Shown here piece after piece: positions 8,654 to 17,697 of a stretch of 64,000 nucleotides of DNA. The notes beneath the pieces are model-generated. The model was not told the DNA's origin. It worked only from the letters and a program-made list of their open reading frames with translations, and did no database searches. The position numbers were made by a program, and so were the translations under genes. This DNA is from Bacteriovoracaceae bacterium. GTDB taxonomy: Bacteria; Bdellovibrionota; Bacteriovoracia; Bacteriovoracales; Bacteriovoracaceae. The stretch covers positions 62,001 to 126,000 of the forward strand of contig JAONMX010000001.1 of assembly GCA_028378565.1 (NCBI GenBank), written 5' to 3'. How positions within the stretch are numbered: position 1 is the first letter of the stretch; each line of letters opens with the position of its first letter.

Positions 8654-9871
8654 CTATTCGCCTCCAGCGGCCATAAACATTGGTAAATACATAGCGACCA
8701 AGATCGCAGCAACAATACCACCCAAAACGACAATAATTAGTGGCTCAATCATCTTTGTCATATTCTCTATTAGCTCATTAACTTCTAACTCAAATACCTC
8801 TGCTACTTTCTCTAGCATTCCATCAATCTGACCTGTTTGCTCCCCAACTCGTATCATTTGGCTGACCATATCAGGAAAGTATTCAATTTTTAGTAGTGGC
8901 TCGGTTAAAGTCTTTCCTTCAACAACCTTCTTTCTTACGGCCGCAAGATCCTTTGAAATCACTCCGTTATCAATTGTATCAATACAAATATCTAGAGCAT
9001 CAATTAATGAAACTCCCGAGCTAAGCATAGTTGCTAATGTTCTAGTGAAGGAAGTCAGGTTACCTTTGATAATTATTCCACCAAAGATAGGCATCTTCAT
9101 CATCATTCGATCATAGATATACTTCCCTGCAGGAGTCTTTATCCAAGACATCATTGCAAAAATTAAGACAATAAATCCCGGTAGCAAGTAAATCGTATAT
9201 TTTCCAAAAAATTCAGAAGCATCAATAACAAACTGAGTGATAGCAGGAGGGTCTTGTCCTGTATCAGCCAACATTCCTACAAACTGAGGAACAACAAAAA
9301 CCATCATACCCCAAATAACTCCGATACCAACCATCGTCACAATACCTGGATAAGTCATAGCCGATTTAATTTGAGCTTTAATTTTTTCTTGCTTCTCTAA
9401 ATGAATACTTAGTTTGTCTAAAATAGTATCTAAAATACCACCAGCTTCACCGGCCTTAATGAGGTTACAGTAGAGCTTATCAAAACCCTTATGAACTTCC
9501 ATTGCTTCAGCAATAGTCTTTCCTTCGGCGACATCTTTCACAATATTCTTAACAGCTGATTTTAGTACTGGATGATGTTGAGACTTATATAAAATTTCCA
9601 AGGCCTGAATAATGGGTACACCTGCATTGGTCATAATTGCTAACTGTTTCGTAAAGTGCATTAATTCCTTGGCACCAAATGGTTTTGCTAAACCTTTTGC
9701 AACCATCCACTCGCCAATATCAAACTCTAGTAGCGACGGAGGATTAATCTTCTTTGGACGTATACCGCGACCTCTAAGAGTTCTTCTAACTTCTTTTTCA
9801 GTCTGTGCCTGAATAACACCACTTTCTCTTTTTCCGTCTTTGTTAAGACCTTCGTATGTCCAGTTTCCCAT
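8654..9871 (-). CDS. pilC: Type IV pilus platform protein PilC
   Basis: Inner-membrane platform on which PilB and PilT act. It has 405 residues with two T2SSF domains (about 70-195 and 270-395). Recognisable pieces are FTKQLAIMTNAGVPIIQALE, GEAGGILDTILDKLS, FTRTLATMLSSGVSLIDALD and VGEQTGQIDGMLEKVAE. Three membrane segments (about 170-195, 220-243, 375-398) are visible, as in other PilC/GspF proteins. It follows pilT after ten bases. The window shows the usual pilB-pilT-pilC order. Confidence 0.95.
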   Translation of the reverse strand: MGNWTYEGLNKDGKRESGVIQAQTEKEVRRTLRGRGIRPKKINPPSLLEFDIGEWMVAKGLAKPFGAKELMHFTKQLAIMTNAGVPIIQALEILYKSQHHPVLKSAVKNIVKDVAEGKTIAEAMEVHKGFDKLYCNLIKAGEAGGILDTILDKLSIHLEKQEKIKAQIKSAMTYPGIVTMVGIGVIWGMMVFVVPQFVGMLADTGQDPPAITQFVIDASEFFGKYTIYLLPGFIVLIFAMMSWIKTPAGKYIYDRMMMKMPIFGGIIIKGNLTSFTRTLATMLSSGVSLIDALDICIDTIDNGVISKDLAAVRKKVVEGKTLTEPLLKIEYFPDMVSQMIRVGEQTGQIDGMLEKVAEVFELEVNELIENMTKMIEPLIIVVLGGIVAAILVAMYLPMFMAAGGE

Positions 9872-9881
9872 ATTTTATATT

Positions 9882-11009
9882 CTAACCGTCCATTAATTTT
9901 ATTCCAAGCTGTTTTGCCAGCTCTTCTGGGTTATTGGAGTATGACATTGCTGTATCTCCGTCAATTAAACCGTTATCCACAAATCTTCTTAAACTTTGAT
10001 TCATAGTAACCATTCCTGTTTTTTCTTGTCCGATCTGCATTTGCGAGTAAAGTTGATGAATCTTATCTTCTCTAATCAAGTTTCTTATCGCTGGTGTGGG
10101 TCTTAAAATCTCCATGGCCGCGACTCGCCCTGCTTCAAATGTTTTAGGTACTAACTGTTGAGCAACAATTCCCTGTAATACAAATGATAATAATGTTCTA
10201 ATCTGCTCTTGCTCATCAGATGGAAAAACGTTTACAACTCTGTTTATTGTCTGAACAGCTGAGTTGGTATGAAGAGTTCCAAAAACTAAGTGGCCTGTTT
10301 CAGCAATCGTTAATGCCGCTTCAATAGTTTCAGCATCCCTTAGCTCCCCAACCAGAACAATGTCAGGGTCTTGTCTCAATAGAGATTTAATGGCACTTTT
10401 AAAAGACACACTATCTGTTCCAATCTCTCTTTGATTTACAATACACCCTTTGTGAGGATGAACAAATTCAATCGGATCTTCTAGAGTAACGATATGCCCA
10501 GCTTCATTCTCATTAAGTCTATCAAGTAATGCTGCCAGTGTTGTTGACTTACCTGAACCCGTTGGTCCTGTTATGAGAATTAATCCGTTTGAAACATCCG
10601 TCATATCTAAAAGGACATTTGGTAAATTTAAAGTTTTGAAGTCTGGAATGATAGATGGAATTTGACGAAAGACTCCTGCAACGCCACCTTTACTATAAAA
10701 AACATTCGCTCTAAATCGAGCAAGTCCCTTAATTCCAAATGAGAAATCAAGTTCTAGGTTTTTCTCAAACTCATTTTTTTGTTCTTCTGTTAGGATTTGA
10801 TAAACAATTCGCTTCGTATCCGCTGCTGAAAGTGGAGGTATTTTAACTCGCACAACTTCCCCGTTTACTCTCAAGCCAGGGGATGTTCCTACTGATATAT
10901 GTAAATCTGAACCACCGTTTTCAACCATTAATTTAAAAAGTTGCTGGATTTTAACATTGTCATTTCCACCAACTGCTTTGGTTTTTGTAGCCGTTTTATC
11001 ATCCGACAT
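9882..11009 (-). CDS. pilT: Pilus retraction ATPase PilT
   Basis: Hexameric ATPase that retracts the pilus. It has 375 residues. Walker A GPTGSGKSTTLAALL (about 145), Asp box EDPIEFVH, Walker B DIVLVGELRDAETI, His box TGHLVFGTLHTNSA, and the PilT hallmark AIRNLIRE near residue 310, which separates PilT from PilB and PilU-type proteins. The coding sequence contains one perfect DnaA 9-mer (around 9973), probably by chance. It lies nine bases downstream of pilB. Confidence 0.95.
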   Translation of the reverse strand: MSDDKTATKTKAVGGNDNVKIQQLFKLMVENGGSDLHISVGTSPGLRVNGEVVRVKIPPLSAADTKRIVYQILTEEQKNEFEKNLELDFSFGIKGLARFRANVFYSKGGVAGVFRQIPSIIPDFKTLNLPNVLLDMTDVSNGLILITGPTGSGKSTTLAALLDRLNENEAGHIVTLEDPIEFVHPHKGCIVNQREIGTDSVSFKSAIKSLLRQDPDIVLVGELRDAETIEAALTIAETGHLVFGTLHTNSAVQTINRVVNVFPSDEQEQIRTLLSFVLQGIVAQQLVPKTFEAGRVAAMEILRPTPAIRNLIREDKIHQLYSQMQIGQEKTGMVTMNQSLRRFVDNGLIDGDTAMSYSNNPEELAKQLGIKLMDG

Positions 11010-11018
11010 TTCTTACTC

Positions 11019-12692
11019 CTAAAATTTATCCGAAGACGAGTTCATCACTGCCTCATCTAACGTCGTAAGACCTTGTGCCACCTTAGTAAGGGCACTCATT
11101 CTTAAAGTTTTCATTCCATCTTTTATTGCTTGTTTTTTAATATCATCGGCCGAACCATGCTTTAAAATAATATCTTTTAAAAGTGCCGACATGGCCATCA
11201 CTTCATAAATTGCGACCCTTCCTTTATATCCCGTTTCATTACAAAACTCACAACCCTTTCCTCTATATGTTTTAATTTTTTCTGCAGAGCTTGGAGCAAT
11301 ACCACAAGCGATGAGTTCATCAATCGCTGCAGGAGCTTCCTCTTTACACTCGACGCAAATTCTCCGACATAGTCTTTGAGCGACAACAACATTAAGTGCA
11401 CCAATGACGAGAAAAGGTTCAATTCCCATATTTAAAAGTCTGGTCACTGTTGAAGGAGCGTCATTCGTGTGAAGTGTAGATAAAACCATGTGACCAGTTA
11501 ATGCAGCCTCAACTGCAATCTCACCGACCTCAAGGTCTCTAATTTCCCCAACCATGATGATATCAGGGTCTTGTCTTAAAAATGCCTTAAGTGATGCTGC
11601 AAAAGTCCTTCCTACGTCCTTATTAACATTAACCTGATTAATCCCTTCGAGGTTAAATTCAACAGGATCCTCTGCTGTAGAAATATTTTTAGTAATTTTA
11701 TTTAATTCTGCAAGAGCAGAATACAGTGTTGTTGTTTTACCTGAACCGGTTGGACCAGTTACAAGACACATTCCATATGGTTGATGAATACCATCTTGAA
11801 AAACTCCAAGTTGTTTAGACTCAAAACCAAGTTTCGTCATATCAAGCTCAAGGTTTGAAGAATCTAAAAGTCGTAAAACGATCTTTTCTCCAAAGAGAGT
11901 TGGTAAAGTAGAAACCCTATAATCAATTGGTGCTCCACCAACAGAAAGTTTAATCCTTCCATCTTGTGGCTTTCTCTTTTCCGAAATATTCATTTGGGCC
12001 ATAATTTTCAAACGAGAAACCATTGGCAACATCAAGCTCATTGAAGGTGTATCAACCTCATGTAAACTTCCATCTACACGAAACCTGATTCTAAATAGTT
12101 TTTCATAGGGCTCAATATGGATATCAGACGCTTTTTTAATAAATGCTTCAGCTAGTATCTTATTAACGAACATGATGACATCATCACCAATATCTTCTTC
12201 CTTAACGGCTTCGCCCTCGCCTTCTTCCGCTTGTGATACTTCTTTAATTGTTGAAAGTAGTTCATCAATAGATTCAGTAACTCTACTGTATATTTTTTCC
12301 CAAGAACTAAGGTTCGTTAGAATAAACTCTACCGGGTGTTGAAAGACAGCTTGCAGTTCTGTTTTAAGTTCAACAATTGTTGGGTCATAGATGGCGACAC
12401 TAACAGCTTTTGCCGTTTTTTGAATTGGCAATGCTCTATATTTTAAAACATCACTTTTCTTGATAAGTTTAATGGTTCTTTCTTTTATTTTGGCCTTACT
12501 TAGATCAATGAACGTAAGTTTATAGTTATCAGCAAGTTGTTTTGCAAACTTAACATCATCGAAGAATGATAGCTTTAACAAGCCTAATTCTGATACAACC
12601 TTAGCCTCTTTGTTTAATAACAAAGGCCTTAGATCCTTTATCGGAACCATACCTGTCTTGCTTATAACGTCAGCAAATTCCTTTCTAAACAT
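11019..12692 (-). CDS. pilB: Pilus extension ATPase PilB
   Basis: Hexameric ATPase that drives pilus polymerisation. It has 557 residues: an N-terminal MshEN/T2SSE_N domain (about 20-150), then Walker A GPTGSGKTTTLYSAL (about 317), Asp box AEDPVEFNLEG, Walker B DIIMVGEIRDLEVGE and His box TGHMVLSTLHTNDA. A Cys cluster (CRRICVEC and CEFC, about 445-490) forms the zinc-binding C-terminal module typical of PilB. It is the first gene of the pilB-T-C run. The 66 bases up to aroE probably hold the promoter, but no clear -35/-10 pair is seen. Confidence 0.95.
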   Translation of the reverse strand: MFRKEFADVISKTGMVPIKDLRPLLLNKEAKVVSELGLLKLSFFDDVKFAKQLADNYKLTFIDLSKAKIKERTIKLIKKSDVLKYRALPIQKTAKAVSVAIYDPTIVELKTELQAVFQHPVEFILTNLSSWEKIYSRVTESIDELLSTIKEVSQAEEGEGEAVKEEDIGDDVIMFVNKILAEAFIKKASDIHIEPYEKLFRIRFRVDGSLHEVDTPSMSLMLPMVSRLKIMAQMNISEKRKPQDGRIKLSVGGAPIDYRVSTLPTLFGEKIVLRLLDSSNLELDMTKLGFESKQLGVFQDGIHQPYGMCLVTGPTGSGKTTTLYSALAELNKITKNISTAEDPVEFNLEGINQVNVNKDVGRTFAASLKAFLRQDPDIIMVGEIRDLEVGEIAVEAALTGHMVLSTLHTNDAPSTVTRLLNMGIEPFLVIGALNVVVAQRLCRRICVECKEEAPAAIDELIACGIAPSSAEKIKTYRGKGCEFCNETGYKGRVAIYEVMAMSALLKDIILKHGSADDIKKQAIKDGMKTLRMSALTKVAQGLTTLDEAVMNSSSDKF

Positions 12693-12758
12693 AAGTACAC
12701 CAATTTACATAATTTGATTACCTATGTTATCGGAAATACATTAGCAAACTTGAGGTTT

Positions 12759-13430
12759 TTAATTTAGACCCCAGAATTCTAAAGCATATATTGCCTGAAG
12801 CTTCAAAAGTTCGATCCCATCAATATATTCGCATTGATTTGACAAAAATGCTTGGTTAATTTCATGTGAATAATTAAGATCCCAGAAAGTACTTGAGTCT
12901 GAAACTCTACCATTAAAATTAAAGGTTCGAGAACATGAATTTATTATAAGTGAATTTTTATATTTTGTTAAATCGAGATTTTCAATTTCTCCATTATTAC
13001 TGCGGGAGTAATTAATATGACCTCTATCAAGTTGCCTTAAAGCGAGATCAACTGTCCTAAACATGGCACCATTACCTAAAATAATAACTTCTTCGTAATG
13101 AGGTAGCTCTCTTGTTAAAATATTAAGACACGCCAAAAAATCCGTATTAATCCCCATGAGCTTGCCGTTATAAAACTTTACACAATTCACGGCTTTTAAC
13201 TCAGATGAAAATCGATCATTTATGACTCTATCAGATATGTACTTTTTGTATGGAGCAGTTACTGAAAGACCTGAGAAGTTATTCGTTTTAAACAACTCCG
13301 TTAAATCTGGAATACTCTTTTCTGTTTCATAATCTAGAAGCGTATAATCGACAGGCCTATTTAAGATCTCTTCATATGTATCTTGAGATTTAGAATGAGA
13401 AATGTCCTTTCCGATCAAAGCTAATTTCAT
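12759..13430 (-). CDS. Shikimate dehydrogenase-like protein (AroE family)
   Basis: NADPH-dependent reduction of 3-dehydroshikimate is the usual family reaction. It has 223 residues, against about 270 for AroE. Substrate-domain motifs are present: SHSKS (12-16), SVTAPYKK with the catalytic Lys, and GINTDFLA with the catalytic Asp. The nucleotide-binding loop is reduced to ILGNGAMFRTV rather than GAGGxxxA, and the C-terminal part is short. It may be a true but compact AroE or a relative with another substrate. The start overlaps the ribF stop by four bases (ATGA), so it is co-translated with ribF. Confidence 0.75.
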   Translation of the reverse strand: MKLALIGKDISHSKSQDTYEEILNRPVDYTLLDYETEKSIPDLTELFKTNNFSGLSVTAPYKKYISDRVINDRFSSELKAVNCVKFYNGKLMGINTDFLACLNILTRELPHYEEVIILGNGAMFRTVDLALRQLDRGHINYSRSNNGEIENLDLTKYKNSLIINSCSRTFNFNGRVSDSSTFWDLNYSHEINQAFLSNQCEYIDGIELLKLQAIYALEFWGLN

Positions 13431-14347
13431 TTAATAAGTAACCTTTTTTGAATATCTAGTTTTATCTGAGAGACCAGGTCGTTTGCAGAACTAAACTTCA
13501 TTTCTTCTCTAATTTTAGACAAGAACATGACTTTTAGTTGCACACCATAAATGTCTTTATCAAAGTCTAGAATATGAGTTTCAACATTCAAATCTTCAGA
13601 ATCAGTAAACGTCGGATTGGTACCTATATTAGTCACTGATTTAAAGATCACTCCCTCTATTTCTACCAAAGTAGAATAAACTCCAGAAGCTGGAACAACT
13701 CTTCTATTGTCAACTGCGATATTAGCAGTAGGGAAACCGATTGTTTTTCCTCTTTCCGCTCCCTTCTTAATAACACCACTTAAAAAGAACTCTCTCCCCA
13801 AACACTGATTCACTTTTTGCATCTCTGAATTACTCAAATATTTTCTAATAATTGAACTACTTACACTCTCACCACCAACATCAAATTTTGATTGAATATA
13901 TGGTTCAATATCTTTATCTCTACAATAATTTTTTACAAATAAATGATCACCAGACTTATCAGCTCCAAATGCAAAATCATGACCTAGATATAAAGATTTA
14001 AGCTTTTTAATTTTAAGCAAGTACTGATCCATGAACTCTTTTGGTGAAAGCGTACTAAAGTCTCTATTGAAATCGATTTCCCAAATATACTTTATTCCAT
14101 TTTCTTTCAACAGTTCTAGTCTTTCGTCATATGAGTTTATCAAAAAGTGCTTGGCGTTTTTTAAAATTTCAGCAGGGTGAGGCCTAAATGTAACAAGCAC
14201 TAGGGATTCTTTCTTCTTTTTTGATAAAGAGAGTACCTCACTTAGCATTGATTGATGCCCCGTGTGTACTCCATCAAAGTTACCAATTAAAATACCAACA
14301 TCTTCTTCAATCTTATTTATTTCATTAACTTCATTAATTAGCTGCAC
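13427..14347 (-). CDS. ribF: Bifunctional riboflavin kinase / FAD synthetase RibF
   Basis: Makes FMN and FAD from riboflavin in the cytoplasm. It has 306 residues. The N-terminal nucleotidyltransferase has GNFDGVHTGH (about 22-31) and SSSIIRKYLSN (about 165). The C-terminal flavokinase has GKTIGFPTANIAV and VVPASGVYS, and VETHILDFDKDIYG. It starts at GTG (14347) inside the last codons of batD, with AAGG eight bases upstream. Length is normal. Confidence 0.93.
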   Translation of the reverse strand: MQLINEVNEINKIEEDVGILIGNFDGVHTGHQSMLSEVLSLSKKKKESLVLVTFRPHPAEILKNAKHFLINSYDERLELLKENGIKYIWEIDFNRDFSTLSPKEFMDQYLLKIKKLKSLYLGHDFAFGADKSGDHLFVKNYCRDKDIEPYIQSKFDVGGESVSSSIIRKYLSNSEMQKVNQCLGREFFLSGVIKKGAERGKTIGFPTANIAVDNRRVVPASGVYSTLVEIEGVIFKSVTNIGTNPTFTDSEDLNVETHILDFDKDIYGVQLKVMFLSKIREEMKFSSANDLVSQIKLDIQKRLLIK

Positions 14348-16001
14348 TTTCTAAGCCTTTTTGGATTGATTTAATAATATTTCTATCAATCGTAATTTCT
14401 GCCTCTTTTTTATCTTTGTAAAACTCTTTTTCAAGTTTATCAATTATATTCAATATTTTATTTTCATTATCCAGCTTATACAATTGAACAATTTCTTTTA
14501 AGTTACCGTTAGTCTTTTTTCCTTTGTCTATGGAAAGGAGAACGCGAGAAAGTGATGAATAATTCGTTTTCTTTTTTAGATTTTTCAAGAGCCTTCGATC
14601 TTCAAGCGAAAGATATCCTGAGGACTTCTCTCTTTTTAAAAGAAAGAGAAGTAAAACAGTCAATATCGCCAAAAGCATCAAGACATTCAACGCCCTAACT
14701 AAATTAAAACCAAGGGCCTTTCTTATTGCACTGATATTAAACTGAGGTGATAACGTGAGCACTTTGTTAGTACTAGGTTCTTGAATATTCTGTATGCTAT
14801 TATTAATATCATTTTTGATTTTATTTTGAACAACAGCACTTCCACCGAAGAGAATCTCAGGTATTTGAAAGTCAACAAATTTATATTCTTTATCTATCGG
14901 ATCAAAGAAGCTTAATCGCTTCAAAGTAGCTTCGATCTTTCCATTGTTTCTCACTAGGTATGTATAGTCGAAAGTTTTCTTTGCTGTTTGATTATTTAAC
15001 TCTAAAAGATTACTTTTTGTGTCAAATTTCTCTATTGAACTACTTTCAAATAATTTAATTTCATCTAAACTCTCTAGTGCTCCTGGTCCCTCAATTTCAA
15101 CAGCGGCTTCCATTACTTCATTTACCAAGAACTTCTCTTTAGCGACCTTAAGTCTGACCGAGTGTATCCCAACAAGACCCGTAAAGTTATCAGGTGCGCC
15201 TACGGGTAGAGGATTAACGTTTATTTTCATATTAGTGCTTGTAACATCTCTTGAAATTACTTGTGAAAAGCCGAATGAAAATGACCCAAAGTTATTGTTT
15301 CTCGGACGATTGTTAAACCTCACTTCAACATCTATTGGATCAATATTAAGAACACCAGTTTTTTGAGGATAAAGTCTTGCTGAATATACTTTAAGTTTAC
15401 CGTATTCAATTCCTTCTATATAAACTCTTTCGGCCTTAAACCTTTTATTATGAAACCTTTTGATGAAGCCATTTAATTTAGGAAATTTTTTAATATTAGG
15501 TTCACCAATATTTGATCTGTAATAGAGATAGTAAGCAAGATCAAAACCTTCCCCTATATAAACATTGTCTGAACTAACTTCGGCCTCTAGAAAGAATCTT
15601 TTATTGGTTCTCCTCTTTTCAGTTACCCTAAACATTATATTAGGATGTCTTAGTGTTCTGTTATTTAAGTCAACTTGTACATTACTAAGCCTTACAACCC
15701 CTTCTTTCTTAGCCTTCATTTTATAAACAAAGACGTCCTCTTTTTTAACTTTTGTAAATTTACCATTTGAATAAGTTGTTGCGATGGAGGATTTAACTTG
15801 GGATCTTTCCTGCACCACAACATTCTGCGGGTCAAAACTGATAAATGGTCTTTCTTTAGTATTATTAGGTATTGTAAATCTAACCTCGAAAACTTCATTT
15901 ACCCCAGGTGAGGTTGGCGATATCTTCACACTAAAGTCAGAGGCAAATATATTCTGAATCATTAAAAGTAATAACAAAATATTACCAATCTTTTTTGTCA
16001 T
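14334..16001 (-). CDS. batD: BatD-like protein (oxygen tolerance family)
   Basis: Bat proteins form an envelope complex in several phyla; the molecular role is unclear. It has 555 residues: signal peptide (1-20, ending IFAS), extracytoplasmic beta-rich domains (about 20-420; VFEVRFTIPNNTKERPFISF, VSSDNVYIGEGFDLAYYLYYRS, VARN-like repeats), one membrane segment (about 435-455; LMLLAILTVLLLFLLKR) and a cytoplasmic tail of about 100 residues. This matches the BatD layout. It follows the VWA/TPR gene with a 20-base overlap and is last of the bat set before ribF. Confidence 0.8.
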   Translation of the reverse strand: MTKKIGNILLLLLMIQNIFASDFSVKISPTSPGVNEVFEVRFTIPNNTKERPFISFDPQNVVVQERSQVKSSIATTYSNGKFTKVKKEDVFVYKMKAKKEGVVRLSNVQVDLNNRTLRHPNIMFRVTEKRRTNKRFFLEAEVSSDNVYIGEGFDLAYYLYYRSNIGEPNIKKFPKLNGFIKRFHNKRFKAERVYIEGIEYGKLKVYSARLYPQKTGVLNIDPIDVEVRFNNRPRNNNFGSFSFGFSQVISRDVTSTNMKINVNPLPVGAPDNFTGLVGIHSVRLKVAKEKFLVNEVMEAAVEIEGPGALESLDEIKLFESSSIEKFDTKSNLLELNNQTAKKTFDYTYLVRNNGKIEATLKRLSFFDPIDKEYKFVDFQIPEILFGGSAVVQNKIKNDINNSIQNIQEPSTNKVLTLSPQFNISAIRKALGFNLVRALNVLMLLAILTVLLLFLLKREKSSGYLSLEDRRLLKNLKKKTNYSSLSRVLLSIDKGKKTNGNLKEIVQLYKLDNENKILNIIDKLEKEFYKDKKEAEITIDRNIIKSIQKGLESAAN

Positions 16002-17697
16002 AACCTTTCCTTTCTGAAGTTGATGTATCTAAAAACTTTTTTTGTAATTCTCTATCCTCGCTCATAAGCTGTTTAACGAGTGCCGGGATTTTTTGCAATT
16101 TTCTCTTTCGTTTTATTTCAGACTCACGTTTCTCAAGCTCATCTTGAGGGGTTTTTTCTTTTTTGTTTTGATCTTTATTCTTATCTTCTTTATCACCTTT
16201 ATCTTCTTTTTTACCGTCTTTATTGTCACCCTTACTTTTTTCTTTATTTTGCTTATCTGACTTATCCTTCTTATCTTTCTTATTACCTTTGCCTTTTGAG
16301 TTATCCTTTTTGTCTTTATTCTTTTTATCTTTATTTTCTTTGTCTTTGTCTTTATCTTTATCTTTCTTGTCTTTATTCTTTTCGGCCAACATTTTTAATA
16401 TGTTTTCTCTTATTTCTTTTTTCACTCTCTCATCTTCAGCAACACGAAAGGCATTTTCAAAACTATCTATTGCCTCTTTAAATTTTTTCTGGCGTAAATT
16501 AGCGATCCCTAAATTATTAAAGAGTCGATAATCCTTACTCTTTTTTAATAAATCTTCCATGAAAAGTTGTGATTTTCTAAACTCTTTTGCTTTTAAAAGA
16601 TTTTCTGAATATTTTAATTTCTCTTCAAAACTAGCTTCTCCATTTTTAATTCTTTGATCAATCTCTGAGCCTAATACCTTTTGTGGCGAAATAATTAAAA
16701 ACCCTAATATTAATAGACTTGTTAAGAAAGGACTCGTCATTGAGAGCATGTAAGAGATAGTCAAAAAAAATATCCCCGGAATTACAATATAATGATTCAA
16801 CACAGGCTTCACAACGGCCTTAGATTTTTGTAATGACTTTATAAACTTAGATTTAAAAAATTCTAAGATTTCTTCTGTAGGTAGATTATAACTTTGAACT
16901 ACCCAGTATTTATAAGAATTTATTTTACTCCCTAGCTTTTTCAAAAATTTTTCATCAAGCTTTGACACAACCTCTTTACCACCAAACTTCTTAAAGCCTC
17001 TAAAGTAATTATATCTGTCCCTAATAGGAATCTTGCCTCCAGCGAGGGTACCTATTCCAATAGCAGCAACATTTACGTTTGCCGGAATATCTAGATTTAA
17101 ACTTTCTTCTGTTTCTTCCGAGTCCGTTAACAGAAGAACGTTTCCATAGATATCTTCCTCAGGCATATCCATTTTGAAATATTGAATTGATTCCATTATG
17201 GCCTGTGTAATATTTGATCCTCCATTTTGAATACTTATTGATTCAAGACTCTCAATTCTGCTATTGAGAAGATCTATATCATCTGTAAAAGGTACTAGCT
17301 TTTTTTGAGTGTCTGAAAAGAGCACAACAGATATGCTGTGTCCGACTGCACTTTTAACAAAATGCCTAGCCAACATTAGTGACTTCTTAAATCTGCTTGG
17401 TTTTACATCTTCAGCAAGCATACTGGAGCTTGAGTCTATTATAATAATAGTTTTTTGAACTGGGATATTGCTTTCAATATTTTCAGATGCCCCTCTAAGA
17501 TCTAAAAGGCTAATAATTATCAAAACGCAACCAATCATAAAAGAAATCGTTTTCAGTTTTGATTTAAAGCTTCTTTTCTTAAACCAGTATTTTTGAACCC
17601 ATAGGTAAAATCGTCTTTCATAATTATAAAAATACAGCGAAATAAGTAACGACATAATAATAACAATCGGAGAATATTTTGAATACTCAAAATTCAA
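15982..17697 (-). CDS. VWA-TPR membrane protein (BatB/BatC fusion)
   Basis: It has 571 residues. Two membrane segments flank the start (about 8-25, 47-65). A VWA domain (about 82-270) has MIDAS DSSSSMLAED and a later LLLTDSEETEE. Two more membrane segments lie near 300-345. TPR-like helices follow (about 350-425; RLFNNLGIANLRQKKFKEAIDSFENAF). A Lys/Asp-rich low-complexity stretch (about 438-520) and a short helical end close it. In other bacteria batB (VWA) and batC (TPR) are separate; here they are one chain. TTG start at 17697 with AAGGAGG upstream, overlapping the batA stop (TTGA). The low-complexity tail is unlike its neighbours. Confidence 0.78.
   Translation of the reverse strand: MNFEYSKYSPIVIIMSLLISLYFYNYERRFYLWVQKYWFKKRSFKSKLKTISFMIGCVLIIISLLDLRGASENIESNIPVQKTIIIIDSSSSMLAEDVKPSRFKKSLMLARHFVKSAVGHSISVVLFSDTQKKLVPFTDDIDLLNSRIESLESISIQNGGSNITQAIMESIQYFKMDMPEEDIYGNVLLLTDSEETEESLNLDIPANVNVAAIGIGTLAGGKIPIRDRYNYFRGFKKFGGKEVVSKLDEKFLKKLGSKINSYKYWVVQSYNLPTEEILEFFKSKFIKSLQKSKAVVKPVLNHYIVIPGIFFLTISYMLSMTSPFLTSLLILGFLIISPQKVLGSEIDQRIKNGEASFEEKLKYSENLLKAKEFRKSQLFMEDLLKKSKDYRLFNNLGIANLRQKKFKEAIDSFENAFRVAEDERVKKEIRENILKMLAEKNKDKKDKDKDKDKENKDKKNKDKKDNSKGKGNKKDKKDKSDKQNKEKSKGDNKDGKKEDKGDKEDKNKDQNKKEKTPQDELEKRESEIKRKRKLQKIPALVKQLMSEDRELQKKFLDTSTSERKGYDKKDW
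16147..16385 (-). repeat. Low-complexity Lys/Asp coding repeat
   Basis: Imperfect tandem codons for K-D/K-N/K-E make a purine-rich coding strand of about 240 bases within the BatB/BatC-like gene. Repeats such as GATAAAGAC recur. It could vary in length by slippage. Antisense frames over it are Leu/Phe-rich artefacts. Confidence 0.8.

Noticed and set aside
9973..9981. A perfect DnaA box in pilT.
   Set aside because: Single copy inside conserved coding sequence; chance match is likely.
12759..13430. AroE-like gene as a pseudogene.
   Set aside because: It is short but intact, has key catalytic motifs and a coupled start with ribF.
16080..16531. Plus-strand ORFs rich in Leu, Phe, Ser and Tyr.
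   Set aside because: They are the antisense of the Lys/Asp low-complexity part of the BatB/BatC-like gene; no ribosome site or family match.
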